A DNA stretch of 64,000 bases from Agapetus fuscipes (GCA_951799405.1 OX637344.1:9176001-9240000), one strand, 5' to 3'; shown: positions 1-10,744, numbered from the stretch's first letter. Notes: generated by a model from the letters alone, not told the origin. Numbers and translations: made by a program.

Positions 1-235
1 TCTTCTATCATCATCATCATCATAAATGGCACAACAACACGAAGTGGGGCTTGGTTTCTTTGATCACCCGCTGCCAGCGTTGCCGGTCTAACGCATTTCT
101 TCTACATTTCCATTCTCCTACCACGCAATAATCCGCCACCACGTAGACATTGCTGCTTTTCCCCTCCAAGACGATGCCGTGGTCATGACACCAATTCAGT
201 TGTGTGCCTGAGCACCAACTCTGATTCAAGTGAAT
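1..235 (-). mobile_element. LINE 3' end fragment with (GAT)n tail
   Basis: On the minus strand the reading frame ends in a DRQRWQ-type stretch, which resembles the extreme C-terminus of insect non-LTR reverse transcriptases. It is followed by a (GAT)n tail seen on the plus strand as the tcatcatcat run at 7-24. A truncated LINE copy is the simplest reading; the clade cannot be told from this length. Confidence 0.4.
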
Positions 236-796
236 ATATCTCCAATTATCAGGCCTCAGTCACTACTGATTTATCAAGTCCTTTCTTCCTATAATATACT
301 ACCAGAAATTGGATATTTTTATAAATTTTTGGCAACTTTAATAACCAATAACCACGTAATCTAATTTTGCAAGTTTTATAAAAGAACAAAAAACATTGCA
401 ATATTCCATCAGATCAATACGTTTCATCCTGACATGACAGTGCAAATTGCATTGCTTATAGATTTGTATCGATTTGTACACAAATTGGCGTATTCCATCA
501 ATAATTTTAAACTGCCATAAATCATATTAAAGACATAGATGTCTTACGTCTGTTTTTTTTTTCATAGAAACAAACATACCATGAACCGGAATAAAAGGTA
601 AACAACGAAAGTATGAGATAACATTAACGTCATAATTATGTCAAAAAGAAACCGGTTGCCTGGAAACTGATATTAACAAGACTTCGTTTGTATAAAGAAG
701 GCACTCTTTTTTGGTACACAAACTGGCTTAGATACTCCATCAATATCTTTCATGTTGACCAATGGTTGCTAGGTATATGCCTATCACGCAACACGC
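236..796. other. AT-rich intergenic DNA, nothing recognised
   Basis: No conserved reading frame, tRNA-like head or terminal inverted repeat was found by eye in this stretch. Confidence 0.5.
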
Positions 797-1046
797 AACT
801 AAGCTACACATATAGTGTAACTTCTTGCCCGCGTTATCCCCGAAGGAGTCGCATGTGGCGATTCGGAACCTATTTATTTTTACGGGTAAGGAGGCCGGCC
901 TCACACCAACCACTTTCAGTTGAAGAAGGGGTTTCCCAGCTCCCAGGGGGCTGGTTCTCATTTCTTGTGAAGACCGAGTAAACCTTGAGATCGAACCCTT
1001 GCTATCGGCATGGAATGCAAGCATTCTACCAATTGAGCTATCGACC
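797..1046 (-). mobile_element. SINE family A copy, near full length
   Basis: Read on the minus strand it starts with a tRNA-like head: an A box in TAGCTCAATTGG and a B box in GGTTCGATC. The family body follows, with the 'CCAACCACTTTCAGTTGAAG' hairpin region, a segment reading aataaataggttcc, and a 3' end near aagttacactatatgtgtag. It abuts the 3' end of a family B SINE at 1047, so the two lie head to tail. The tRNA head is a Pol III promoter relic and not a functional tRNA gene, because the body continues without a processing site. Confidence 0.75.
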
Positions 1047-1282
1047 TTTTTACGAGCTTGGTCGTCGTCGCTACAAAGCGCCAATTCTCAAGCAAAACCC
1101 AGATGCTGTAAGGCTGGATGGACCTTTGGTGACCGGTCATTGGTAAAGGTTGATGAATTTTTCAACCCAGCGAAGAGAAAATTTGAAAATATAAGTGATA
1201 TATTTTGTGTGCTCCGCCGGGATTCGAACCCACAACCTTCCATTCAGAGTCCGAAGTGCTACCACTGAACTACGGACCGATC
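1047..1282 (-). mobile_element. SINE family B copy, full length
   Basis: On the minus strand the head reads GGTCCGTAGTTCAGTGGTAG (A box), with the B box GGTTCGAATCC about 30 nt later. It resembles a glutamine-type tRNA. The body contains the family markers cttcgctgggttg, tttaccaa-gaccggtc and gctgtaaggctggatgg (complement). Its 5' end is intact at 1282. Confidence 0.75.
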
Positions 1283-1640
1283 CTATCATTATTGAATAAC
1301 TTTGAATATTACGAAATCACGTTAATATTTTTTTTTTTTTTTTTTATTAATCATCTTTTTTCTTATTTCTCATTGACATTTAACAATTCGAAAAGCTATT
1401 TTCTAAAGACGTCTCATTTTCGACTTTATAAAACTGGAGTGTAATAAATCATTTAAAGTTTTATCAAAAACGTAAAATATTTCATCATAAATTGTAAACT
1501 CTCCAGACGTGTAATAAATAAGATCCATCACAAATCATAGACGTAGAGATAAACTTATATGCGAGTGGCCTAGAGCAGAATACTGACAAACGCCATTTAC
1601 CATTTTTGTTTAATATTAACAAAGAAACTTCTTTTCTCCT
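1283..1640. other. AT-rich spacer, nothing recognised
   Basis: A T17 run and low-complexity A/T sequence. No gene or repeat boundary was recognised. Confidence 0.4.
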
Positions 1641-1644
1641 TATG

Positions 1645-1762
1645 ATAGATTAGTTTGATAAGTTTCTTCCGAGAGCTGCTATTCCTGCGATGTGGATTCC
1701 CAGATATCTTTCCACCTTTTAGGAGGGCTTCCATGAAGACGGCTGCTTAAGCAGTAAGTTAA
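1645..1762 (-). mobile_element. LINE 3' fragment (PPKRWKD type)
   Basis: The minus-strand translation contains GSPPKRWKDIWESTSQE. This matches the end of the longer reverse-transcriptase fragment at 62374-62970 (PPGRPPKRWKDSWTSASQE), so both are copies of one LINE family. The copy is strongly 5' truncated. Confidence 0.55.
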
Positions 1763-1889
1763 ATGGGAGTCTGGTATTGTCTATTCTTTGTATATAGCTC
1801 TTTTTTGCTTTCTTCTCCATCTTAAATTATACCTCCCACATTACCCTTATTTTTGTGTTCCCCTTGAAAAAAAACTAACAACAAAGTGT

Positions 1890-2165
1890 CACGTACAGTG
1901 CAACTTCTTACCGCGTTGTCGTAGATGTCGGTTGCATGTAGAGCGTGGAATTGTTATTTTCATAAGTAAAGAGGTTGGCCTTACTCTTACCACTTCACTT
2001 AAATTATGGGTATCCCAGCTTCCGAGGGGGCTGGTTCACATTTCTTGTGACGACTAAGCAAACCTTGCCGGTATTTTTTTGTGTTCGAAATAAACACAAG
2101 AACGGTGTCGAACCCTAGTTAGACATGGACTACAAACAGTCTTCCAACTGAGCTATCTACTCGCT
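1890..2165 (-). mobile_element. SINE family A copy, diverged
   Basis: Same order of blocks as the copy at 797-1046, read on the minus strand: a tRNA-like head ending at 2165 (agctcagttgg region), then the ggttcgac B box, body and 3' end near 1890. It is more diverged than the copies at 38405 and 63580. Confidence 0.65.
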
Positions 2166-2169
2166 CCCC

Positions 2170-2975
2170 CAGTTCTTGTTTGCTGTATACGCCAATCTTG
2201 TCAAATATTATTTTTTCATGCAGTTGTCTTATGAATCAAATTCTACACAATCTGAGCTAAGAAAAACCATAAAACTCGATAATGTGAGAGCTATTTTAAA
2301 TATTTTTTAAATAAATTTCTTGTTTTCATAAGACACATTGGTCCAGTACACATGCAAACATTGCTCATGTAAAATTTTCTCAATGGCGTATACGGCAAAC
2401 AAGAACTAAGGCAGCGTAGGTACTGTTAAGAAATCACATTTTCTTTAAGATTTCATAAATGGAGTTTGACAGTTTTTAGCGCTTAACATCTCATATATTA
2501 AATTCAAATATCTTATACAAAACTTTTGCTTGCGGTGGCAAACTTTTCTTATTGGGTAAACGAAACCAAATTACAAAGTTAAGCTCGGTACATGGTTACT
2601 GTAATTTTATTATTAACTTGTAAATCATATTGTGGTGAAGGTTGGTTAATAAAAAGTCGCAAACTATTATACACAAAAAATTATCAAAAAGTAATAAGTC
2701 TAGTTTTCTTTTCAAGTAAATTAGTGAACATGAATGCAATTCACCAACTTATTTCGTCCTAGCCAGACGCAAGTATTAAGATTACGGATAAATTGTACGT
2801 GTAACTTAACATTTTCACATGCTACATGATTAAATAAAAAACAAACAATGAACTCTGCAAATCTTGCCGCCTTTCCCTGAAAGAGAGGTGGCATTTAATT
2901 TAGATATTTCATTTGATTTAGTTTCATTTCAATTTGATTTTAAGTTTTTTAATTATTGCCCTTTCCGAATTTTTG
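2170..2975. other. Intergenic DNA, nothing recognised
   Basis: AT-rich sequence without a recognisable gene or repeat end. Confidence 0.4.
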
Positions 2976-2976
2976 T

Positions 2977-3265
2977 GTTCCTTGACCAAAAGGTTGGTAT
3001 GAGGCTGATCCACCATGCTGCACAAACTTGGTTCACTTGCCAATGCTACCCCGTTTCAGGGAAAAGCAGCAGGAGTTGCAAAGTTCATTTGAAGTTTGTT
3101 TTTATTTAATCATGAAGTATGTGAAAATGTGAAGTTACAAGTTTATGTTCATTTGTGGTTTGGTTTATTTTTTTCTCACACATGCAGCATGTATAAACGT
3201 GAATTTGCATGTGCCTGCTTGTGGGCATTCATTAAATATGAGCCTTAAATTTCAATGTACTGTTA
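2977..3265 (+). mobile_element. SINE-like family C copy
   Basis: Matches the family C order: ccttgac, ggttggtatgaggctga, ggttcac, a tgtcacccc-like block, tttcaggga, gcaggagttgca, an acatgcagcatgt block, and a final segment encoding no protein. This is one of about 30 copies. It belongs to the subfamily with gtgaggtttggt in place of tttgagattggg. Confidence 0.65.
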
Positions 3266-3374
3266 TGTAAATAGCAATTACACATAAATATTTAGGTAGG
3301 TACTAGGTAGGTATATCATTTATAGCTGATAAGAGTTTTATATAAGTAGGATTAATTATTATAAGTACCTAGGG

Positions 3375-3698
3375 CAGGGATGGCGAACCTATGGCACGCG
3401 TGCCACAGGTGGCACGCGAGACGATTTTGCGTGGCACGCGAATGAGGAGAAAAAATAAAAGTAAATAAGAAAAAATTAAAAAAGTTATAGAAATAGTATT
3501 AAAAATATATTTAAATAGTGACGTGTATTTTATTCTTAATTATTTTCCTCGGTGTATTAATTTTTGTTTTTATTAAAAATCTGAAGTAACACAAACATTT
3601 GATGCATTTTTATTTCCATGGCATGTGGCACGCGATATATTATTTTATTGAAAAAAACATTTTTTTGCACTCAGTTTCAAAAAGGTTCGCCATCCCTG
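3375..3698. mobile_element. hAT-type MITE with perfect 8-bp target duplication
   Basis: The 324-bp element begins CAGGGATGGCGAACCT and ends with its inverted copy AAGGTTCGCCATCCCTG. It is flanked on both sides by the 8-bp direct repeat ACCTAGGG (3367-3374 and 3699-3706). Terminal CAGGG plus an 8-bp duplication is the signature of hAT transposons. The interior repeats the ggcacgcg motif near both ends and has no transposase frame, so it is non-autonomous. The intact duplication suggests a fairly recent insertion. Confidence 0.9.
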
Positions 3699-3714
3699 AC
3701 CTAGGGTAAAGAAA

Positions 3715-4010
3715 TTTTAGAAAGAAGCTACTAGATTATCTGCTTCGAGACGATTCTAGCGAAATCCACCTCTAGTAATTTCTATTGCTGAGGTATAAAA
3801 GGGCGCGAACAGCTTGCAGACGGGCAGTCTTCATACGACACTCTACTTTTAAACACAAAATACAGTATAAGTGAACACAAACCATATGTGAAATAAATGT
3901 AAATGGCTAAATAAATCTAAAAGTGTAAAAAAAATATAACTGTAAAAATAAATCTAAGTGTAAAATAAATAACCTGTAAAGAAGTACTTACTTTTGCAAC
4001 TTACATTATG
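3715..4010 (+). mobile_element. LTR-like segment with core promoter
   Basis: A TATA box (gtataaaagggcgc, about 3792-3805) is followed about 27 nt later by an initiator-like cagtctt. A run of aataaatctaagtg repeats with AATAAA signals comes next. The same order recurs at about 34090-34380. This is the usual U3-R-U5 layout of an LTR retrotransposon. No tRNA primer site or gag/pol frame follows, so it is probably a solo or broken LTR. A cellular promoter is the alternative. Confidence 0.45.
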
Positions 4011-4855
4011 GATGACAAGATTAAATGAATTTTTTACCTACCATTTAATTTAAGTAAATGTGCCTATACTGCATGCTCACCCCTAACTTTTAGATGTAAG
4101 TATACATAACATTTTTTTATTACGGTAGTTAAAAAATGCATAGCTTTATTTAATTTGCAGGTAAACGAATCGGCCAAAAATGCACAAATCTGTGCAAATA
4201 AAATGAAACAAAAACGCAAACGTGTGTTTCGGGTTTTTTGGCCGCCACAATGAAGGAGGTCAAATTACCATCAATTAAATCTGCAGTACCTCAACTTACA
4301 AACATTAAATTCAAACACGACAATTGTATGCGTTTACCAAAATATTGTATGAATATTAAAACGCTTCCTAGAGGTGCTTTTATACGCTCTGGTTGATTTT
4401 AAACCAAAGGTTTATACTTGGAGTAAAGGTCGATGTTCATGGTTGGTGAACCAAATGGATATATGCGAACAATTTGAAATAGCTCTCCACAAACAAATCA
4501 CTGGAGTGTTTTACCTGTGTATTTACCAACTGATGTTAAAATACTTCTACAGTTACTTTCAATGGATTTGTGTACCTACTCACAGGTAGGTATTTCGAAT
4601 CGACTCGTGTTGGAACTTAAATTAAAAAAAAAAAAAAAGACAGGCACTCTATAGTGGCCTCTAGACTCTTCTTCTGCGCTTTGTATATAAAGTGGATTTC
4701 GATTAAAGAAATCAAATTTTCAATGTGTATTGACAATCAAGAAAACAAATTGCGTTTTATGGACTTGTGTATGTAAGTACTTAGAGTGGTATTTAATTAA
4801 AGATTTTAAATTATGATTACGGTCGTTAGACATTTTAAAGAATGAAAAAAACGGA
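4011..4855. other. Intergenic DNA, short unassigned frames only
   Basis: Contains an A15 run near 4624 and taggtaggta microsatellite. The longest open frame, about 71 codons at 4374, has no recognisable feature and is probably chance. Confidence 0.4.
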
Positions 4856-4888
4856 TTTTACTGACCGTGCAAAAGAGAAGAATGATTT

Positions 4889-4930
4889 TCTCTACGTTTC
4901 GTCAGAGTCATATCCGACGTCCTCAGGAGA
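4889..4930 (-). ncRNA. Hammerhead ribozyme motif of Penelope type
   Basis: Minus-strand core CTGAGGA (4926-4920) is followed by one unpaired base, a 3-bp stem II (GTC/GAC), the conserved GAAA (4900-4897), a 2-bp stem III made by the self-complementary ACGT, and a GUA cleavage triplet ending at 4893. Stem I then closes with 4 bp: TCTC at 4930-4927 pairs with GAGA at 4892-4889. This is the minimal type I layout described for Penelope-like retroelements, where the tiny stem III needs dimerisation. The extra base before stem II departs from the textbook core. Activity is untested. Confidence 0.5.
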
Positions 4931-5130
4931 CGTGTGTCCTCTACAAAGAGGAACCACGAACTTAAAAAAAATCCAATCACACTGTAATGAATTTGGGCCC
5001 TTCTTCTGATTGAAACAAAAAACGTTGAGTAGGGATCGACAAACAAACTGAATTTGTTCAATTTTAAACCAATTTGTGTAAAAATTCATCCGAATTAATA
5101 AGTCCCCTTTTTTTAAATTTAACTGCACCA

Positions 5131-5384
5131 TCTATAATCTATAATCTAAGTTGCAAGGATATATTCATTTAAAGCTCTCAGATGTATGCCCACAAACAAA
5201 CACGTGTAGTTCGCGCTTACAAATGCTGATTGTGTACTTACAAATAAAATCCAAACTCAAATGAACATAAGCCCTGCAACTCCTGCCGACATTCCCTGAA
5301 ACAGGGGTGACATTGGCAAAGTGAACCATTTTTTACAGTATGGGTGGTCAGCCTCATACCAACCTATAAGTCAAGGAATAATGG
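5131..5384 (-). mobile_element. SINE-like family C copy
   Basis: Reads in family order on the minus strand, from accaacctataagtcaagg (complement of the 5' end) to the tctataatctaagttgcaa 3' end. It is nearly complete. Confidence 0.7.
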
Positions 5385-6349
5385 CAAGAATTTCATTCCT
5401 TTGAATTTGATTTAGTACTCCGGCACACAACGGGATCAGTTTCATCAAAACTATGTTATTAAAACTAAATGATAAATGTTCCACAATACCTCATACATCT
5501 TCCGAGATTTAAAATTTCCCGAGCAGATACTCGAGCGCACTTTCTTCCCCTCAGAAAGAAAGGAACTGCCTCGTGAGCCACAATGACCCGGCAGACTTTC
5601 CGCCAGCGGCGTCCGCGATATGAAATCCTAGAGTCAACAAGAAATCCACATGCGAACTCCGAGAAATATGAACAATACAATACGAGGTTTGGTTTTTTAT
5701 TTTATCCGATTTCTTTTCTGTTTTATTTAGTCAATCTCATGGAGTTTTCAGTTTAATACGATGACGTGCCTTACAATTACATTTATTTTTTAATTTAAGT
5801 ATAAAAAACCTCCTGTTTAATTCTACCGATTATAAATGGAATTTATCAGGTCTAGAATATCAGTTGAATGAAAGATTGTTTTTTTTTAATGGAGTTTTTC
5901 AAAGTTTCCTCTGAAACATTTCATAAATTGATGTTTTTTTTACTTTATTGTTCTTTAACAAATTGTTCTTGTGTTCTCTATTTATGAAGTCGTGTTTTGT
6001 TAGATAAATTATTTGTTGGAGATTTTCTTTATTTTTCTAATTATTTAGTCACCTAAGGATGCAAACGGATTGTTTGCAAAACCAATCGGGAAACTGAATA
6101 TCTCGCCGTAATCAAAAAGTTGTTTTGTTTTTTTATCTCGTAAGATGAAAGATTACAAAATGAATACTCACTGAAAAATATTTATTTTCTTGTGAATTGA
6201 AGCGTTATCCTACATTTATTTTAACATCGATTGGGTTTTTGATAATTCTGAGTAAAATTCTCTGTAAAATGTGGAAAAAAACTATAAAATAAATAATTAT
6301 GACAATTTCTTGACATCGTCGAACAAACATACTAAATTGCATTTTTATA
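5385..6349. other. Intergenic DNA, nothing recognised
   Basis: A 71-codon minus-strand frame at 5465-5680 has no recognisable motif. The rest is AT-rich. Confidence 0.4.
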
Positions 6350-6406
6350 GCCATTGTGACCGCCAATCTTCGATTAAAATGGCGCTGAAAGAAGAAACTA
6401 TTTTTG
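6350..6406 (+). mobile_element. LINE 3' terminal fragment
   Basis: The string gatc/accgccaatcttcgatt followed by gaagaaa matches the 3' end of the LINE copy at 31500-31775 (gatcgccgatcttcgattcg then GAA repeats). Only the last 50 or so bases remain. Confidence 0.4.
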
Positions 6407-6408
6407 TC

Positions 6409-6666
6409 TCAAATCAATTGAAGTCCTAAAGTCGTAGATGATTGTTTATGTCTAACCCAGTTGTAGAATTTAATATCAACCCTTTTGTTGTGGGTTGAAG
6501 TTCGCCTTAACCCTCTGTCTTCCTCCAGTGCGAGTACAGACAATATACGGACCCAAAACAACGCTAAGAACATTTTACTTAGCTGCGGTTCATCCCTCAC
6601 CCAACCATTCCCCGCTAAGTGAAATGAGATGACTTTATCGCAATCTGGGCGAAGGTGGTGAACCAA
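6409..6666 (-). CDS. Unassigned 85-codon open frame, doubtful
   Basis: The frame is open for 85 codons and includes an ALEEDRGLRRTST stretch. It matches no family I recognise and has no adjoining exon. It may be part of an old retroelement. Treat it as a weak prediction. Confidence 0.12.
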   Translation of the reverse strand: MVHHLRPDCDKVISFHLAGNGWVRDEPQLSKMFLALFWVRILSVLALEEDRGLRRTSTHNKRVDIKFYNWVRHKQSSTTLGLQLI

Positions 6667-6737
6667 GAAACAGCACGCAACAATAACTTAAAAACAAGTA
6701 CAGATATCAGGATTATTTATTTTGCGATTTGTTTTGT

Positions 6738-6862
6738 ATGAACCCCATCGCAAGAGCTATAGAATGCACCATATCTCAAACAAGACCCAATAGCTATAAG
6801 GCTGGATGGACTTTAAGTTAACGGTGTATTGCAAACGCAGAAAAATATTTTAATCCGCAACG
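6738..6862 (-). mobile_element. SINE family B, 3' half only, degenerate
   Basis: Retains caagacccaatagctataag-gctggatgg, the 3' body of family B. It is cut off before the tRNA-like head. Confidence 0.45.
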
Positions 6863-6872
6863 CTAAACGATA

Positions 6873-7088
6873 CTAAACTATACATCTAGTGTAACTTCTT
6901 GCCGCGTTTTACCCAAAGGGATGTGATGTGATGAGTGGAACTATTTATTTTTACAGGTATGAGGCCCGGCCTTTTGCAATCCGCTTCACTTAACAGGGGG
7001 GGGGGGGAGGGCCCTTACCTCCCAGTGGTAATAGCTTTATTTTTTTGTAAAGACTGAGTAAACCTTGCGTGTATTTTATCTTGGCTAG
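6873..7088 (-). mobile_element. SINE family A fragment without its tRNA head
   Basis: Shares the tctagtgtaacttcttgccg block, the tatttatttttacaggta block and the gagtaaaccttg block with the other A copies. The head is missing. A G10 run (about 6999-7008) interrupts the cttcagttgaagtggggg region. Confidence 0.55.
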
Positions 7089-7424
7089 AAAGTAAAAACT
7101 GGAAGAAAAAAAAAACATTTTCGTAAAAATATAGAATCTCGTAAGATAAACTAAAAAAAAAAACATAAAATGTGGCAGTGAGAAAGTAGGTTTAATCTTA
7201 AATTGAACGTAAAACCTTCACGATGAAAGCCCATTAGGGCGACAAACTTTTACGAACCTATTTCCTTACATCGAGAAGGTCTCAGATTATCTCACCTTAC
7301 TACCGATTCCAGTAGGTGTTGAGATCTTACACATTATGTATGAGACCGTTCTGATCCTGGACCATAAGAATATGACAGATATCCTGTAGTATGACAGTTA
7401 TAGACAGTAGGTTTAATTTTTTAG

Positions 7425-7535
7425 GAAGTTTCGGTGTTTTGTAAAAGTGAATAAGTGCTGATTCACTGATTTGAAATATTGTGGATAAAACATTTTATTG
7501 GGTGTAACTTCTCATAGTAAGTGAACTAATTATAA
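7425..7535 (+). repeat. Repeat family F fragment
   Basis: The block gaataagtgctgattcactg ... attgtggataaaacatt ... tctcatagtaag recurs at 19385-19490 (+) and, reverse-complemented, at 10745-10865. This copy sits just upstream of a family C SINE. Confidence 0.55.
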
Positions 7536-7547
7536 TTCAGTGCTCAT

Positions 7548-7701
7548 GTTCCTTGACATTTAGGTTGCTATGAGGCTGACCACCCATATATACTGTAAAA
7601 ATGGTTCACTTTGCCAATGTCACCCCTGTTTCAGGGAAGGTCGACAAGAGTTGCAGGGCTAATGTTCATTTGAGATTGGGTTATTATATTGTAGGTCCAC
7701 A
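7548..7701 (+). mobile_element. SINE-like family C, 5' half, split by a hAT element
   Basis: The family C sequence runs in order up to GGTCCACA and then stops at the hAT element starting at 7702. It resumes after the repeated GGTCCACA at 8447. The insertion thus postdates the SINE. Confidence 0.8.
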
Positions 7702-8446
7702 CAGTGGCGTGACTATCATACAAGCTAAAAAGCTAAGCATGCGTACCCTCAGAAATGCAAATAATGAATATTTTTGAGTAGATTACAGACATTTAGTCAT
7801 TCATCTTTTTAAATTTCCCCCCATCAAAAGTCGTGCTGCTGCCATCTGTGTGTAGCAGTAGGTTATTATTATTAGGCATTGATGAAGTAAACTCTGTTAC
7901 GCAGCCGTTATTGAGAAATGTATCCCTGTCTTTGTTTAACGTATGAAAAAAGCTTGATCTTTGTAAGCTTGTATGAAAAATGTCGGTTAAGCTCTTTTGT
8001 CATTATAAATGAACACAATATTATTACAGATTGTGCTTGGGAGTACACATGATAATAATATCACCATATGCTTAGCTTTTCGTCCATTCAATTTTACGAT
8101 TCCAGACTGGAGCCATTTACAGTTGTATGAATGACCGATTGTATTTTGAATAAACTGTCGCGTCAGGTGCGGTTTATTCGAATATCAGAATAATTGACTT
8201 ATTCCTTGTTTGCGATCGAATCCACCTTTTTTGATAGTATATAAAATTAATTCCGGTGAAAATATTGTTGTGCCTTGTGAGGATCTTAAGTGTGTGAAGG
8301 TTTTATTGTTTCAATCCAAAATCTAAGTCTGAAGAAATTAAGAAGCACTGGGGAAAAGAAACATCGGGGTAAGATTTATTATTTGTTATTTAGTGCAACC
8401 TTAATTATCCAGCATGCGTATGGCAGAAACTGTAGGCACGCCACTG
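7702..8446. mobile_element. hAT-like element inserted in a SINE
   Basis: The 745-bp element starts CAGTGGCGTG and ends CACGCCACTG. The 8-bp target duplication GGTCCACA is at 7694-7701 and 8447-8454. It has no transposase frame, so it is a non-autonomous hAT. Removing it and one duplication copy restores an uninterrupted family C element, which is strong proof of the boundaries. Confidence 0.9.
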
Positions 8447-8555
8447 GGTCCACATGTGGCATGTGTTAGCGTGAACTTGTACATGTCTGCTTGTGGGAAT
8501 GCGATTAATATGAATCTTAAATGCTATATATCTTTGCAGCTTAGATTGAGATTTT
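8447..8555 (+). mobile_element. SINE-like family C, 3' half
   Basis: Continuation of the copy begun at 7548, including the cacatgtggcatgtgttagc and ctttgcagcttagattgag blocks. Confidence 0.75.
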
Positions 8556-8569
8556 TACGTTTAGATGAT

Positions 8570-8695
8570 ACACTTCTTAATTACAGAATTATTACACTTT
8601 TTGTGTTTTCTCCCGTAGAAAATAGGAAAAAACGTGCATTTATCCAATAAACCTCACTCATTCAGTTTTGACCTTTAAGGTACCTATAGATATAC
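8570..8695 (+). repeat. Repeat family F, second block
   Basis: The block gttttctcccgtagaaaata ... gtgcatttatc ... taaggtacctatag recurs at 19520-19640. The first block of the same family is at 7425-7535, which suggests one element split by the nested SINE and hAT insertions. Confidence 0.45.
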
Positions 8696-8860
8696 ACGTT
8701 CCAAACGGCACATTCATGTAAAAATTTGCACAATATGTGCAGAACACTGACTGTCTCTGTCAGGATAAGTCATGTCTCCCGGTATTTTCTGATGTTTCGC
8801 CGTCCCGAGGATCATCTCTAAGATATAAATGTTGTATAAACTGTTGTACCCTCTTATTAA

Positions 8861-9558
8861 GGCGTGTTATAAAGCTAAATCTGCCATTTTTGTTTCTTAC
8901 ACTTTATGGTCTTAGCAAAATAGTGACAGTAATGAAACAAATCAAGCATGTTTATTAATTTTGTATCTTAATTATAAAGCTTGAACAAAATATATAACTT
9001 AAGAATTGCCACCACAAAAAAATATTTAAAAAAACGCGTTTTTTATATTTTTAGCTTTTTTTTCGTGTGTGCTGTATTTTGGATTTTTTTTTTTGCTTTT
9101 TAATTACAGAACTATACATTGTTTAGGTTCCGTACTTAAGATTTTTTTTTAAATGTCAATAGTTTTTGAGTAAATATGGAAAAACTGTGTTTATTGATTT
9201 AATTAAAATTTAATTAATTTAGTAGTTTCAGTTTTTCCATATTTACTCAAAAACTATTGACATTACAAAAAAAATGTTAAGTACGGAACCTAAACCATGT
9301 ATAATTCTGTAATTAAAAAGCAAAAACAAAATTCCAAAATACAGCACACTCGAAAAAAAAGCTAAAAATGTAAAAAAAAACGCATTTTTTCAAATATTTT
9401 TTTGTGTTGACAATTCTTAAGTTATAAATTTTGTTCAAGCTTTATAATTAAGATAAAAAATTAGTTAACATTCTTAATTTTTTCCTTTACTGTAACTATT
9501 TTGCTAAGACCATAAAGTGTAAGAAACAAAAACGGCTGATTTAGCTTTATAACACGCC
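8861..9558. mobile_element. 698-bp fold-back element flanked by TTAA
   Basis: The two halves are inverted copies of each other, about 330 bp each, meeting near 9210. The ends read GGCGTGTTATAAAG and its inverse, flanked by TTAA at 8857-8860 and 9559-9562. A TTAA duplication points to mobilisation by a piggyBac-type transposase, though no transposase is encoded. A transcript would fold into a very long hairpin. Confidence 0.85.
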
Positions 9559-9667
9559 TTAAATACAACTTAAAGCGCTAAATCAGTATGTTTATTATTA
9601 AATAGGTTTTGCTCTGTACGTCTAAAGACTTTACTTTTAGCTTGCTTTTTCCCTTGTTCGCTTTTTC

Positions 9668-9897
9668 CTCACGCCTCAAGAGCCCTCTGCGACCTTTGTC
9701 GTCGCTATAGAAAGCGACAATTCTCAAGCAAGACCCAGTTGCTGCAAGGCTGGATAGGCCTTTGATGACCGGTCTGTGGTAAAGGTATATGAATTTTGTA
9801 ACCCAGTGAAGATCATGTGTGAAAACATAAATGATATTTTTTTTTGCTCTGCCGGAGTTCAAACCCACAACCTTCTATTTACGAGTCCGAAGCGTTG
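9668..9897 (-). mobile_element. SINE family B copy
   Basis: Family B blocks are in order on the minus strand, from the acttcggactcgtaa-like head near 9890 to the ctcttgaggcgtgagg 3' end near 9670. The A box end is truncated. Confidence 0.7.
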
Positions 9898-9899
9898 AT

Positions 9900-10740
9900 T
9901 TTATTCGTAGTGTTTACCTACCTACGTCTACTTTTTTAGTTATTTGAAGATGTATTCACACGTTTATACCTCGGGATTTAAGCATTCCACGATTTTTCCC
10001 TGAATATTATTTCTGCACGAGATCTCCGCCTTTTTTAGACCTTCCAGGGGTCAGCCGATATCCTCTCAAAGGCCACCTGAATAAAACATGAGGTGGACAC
10101 ATGTAAATATGCGGAAGAGACGACATTTTCACTTTGGCAAATGTATATTCTCACCTTGGACGTTGATTCTGAATACCATTAGACCATAAATTATATGTTA
10201 CACATTTGCCTAAACCAACTCGTTCATAAAAACCCGGCAAAAGTTGCAGAGAGCATATCAATTATGAACGTCGCTGTTATGGTCGAGGTGATAGGGCGTC
10301 GGTACTCGAATTTGCGTTATTGAAACAATCACAAATTCAAACCCCGCCTACGCCGTGTCCTATCGACTATAAATTTGGCCCTAGCTCAACAGATGTCATT
10401 ACGTAATGGTAAATTAATAATTCTAATGTAGTTATTTCTAGCAATCTTTGTAGGTACCTTCTCTACTAATCTTTATAGAATTCTGTATGATTCCACGACA
10501 AATCGGTCACAGACAGCTCAAACTTTTGGCCTACGATGTTTCGGTCACATACGCAGAAGATAGTTCAATCACAAAAAAACCTTTACAATTACCGTAGTAA
10601 TTTTTGGTTTTCTGTGATGAAGGTGTCTTTGGGCTTATATTGTATGCCGCTGACCACAATGTCGTGTGTACTAGCTGTCACGTTACCGATTTGTCCATGG
10701 ACGAAAAATTCCTGTAGTTTACAAGTTTTCATGAGCACTG
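9900..10740. other. Intergenic DNA with weak LINE traces
   Basis: Around 10020-10075 the minus strand could read a PGR-KK-type reverse transcriptase tail, but it is too degraded to claim. A 70-codon frame at 10536 (+) has no recognisable feature. Confidence 0.3.
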
Positions 10741-10744
10741 CCTT

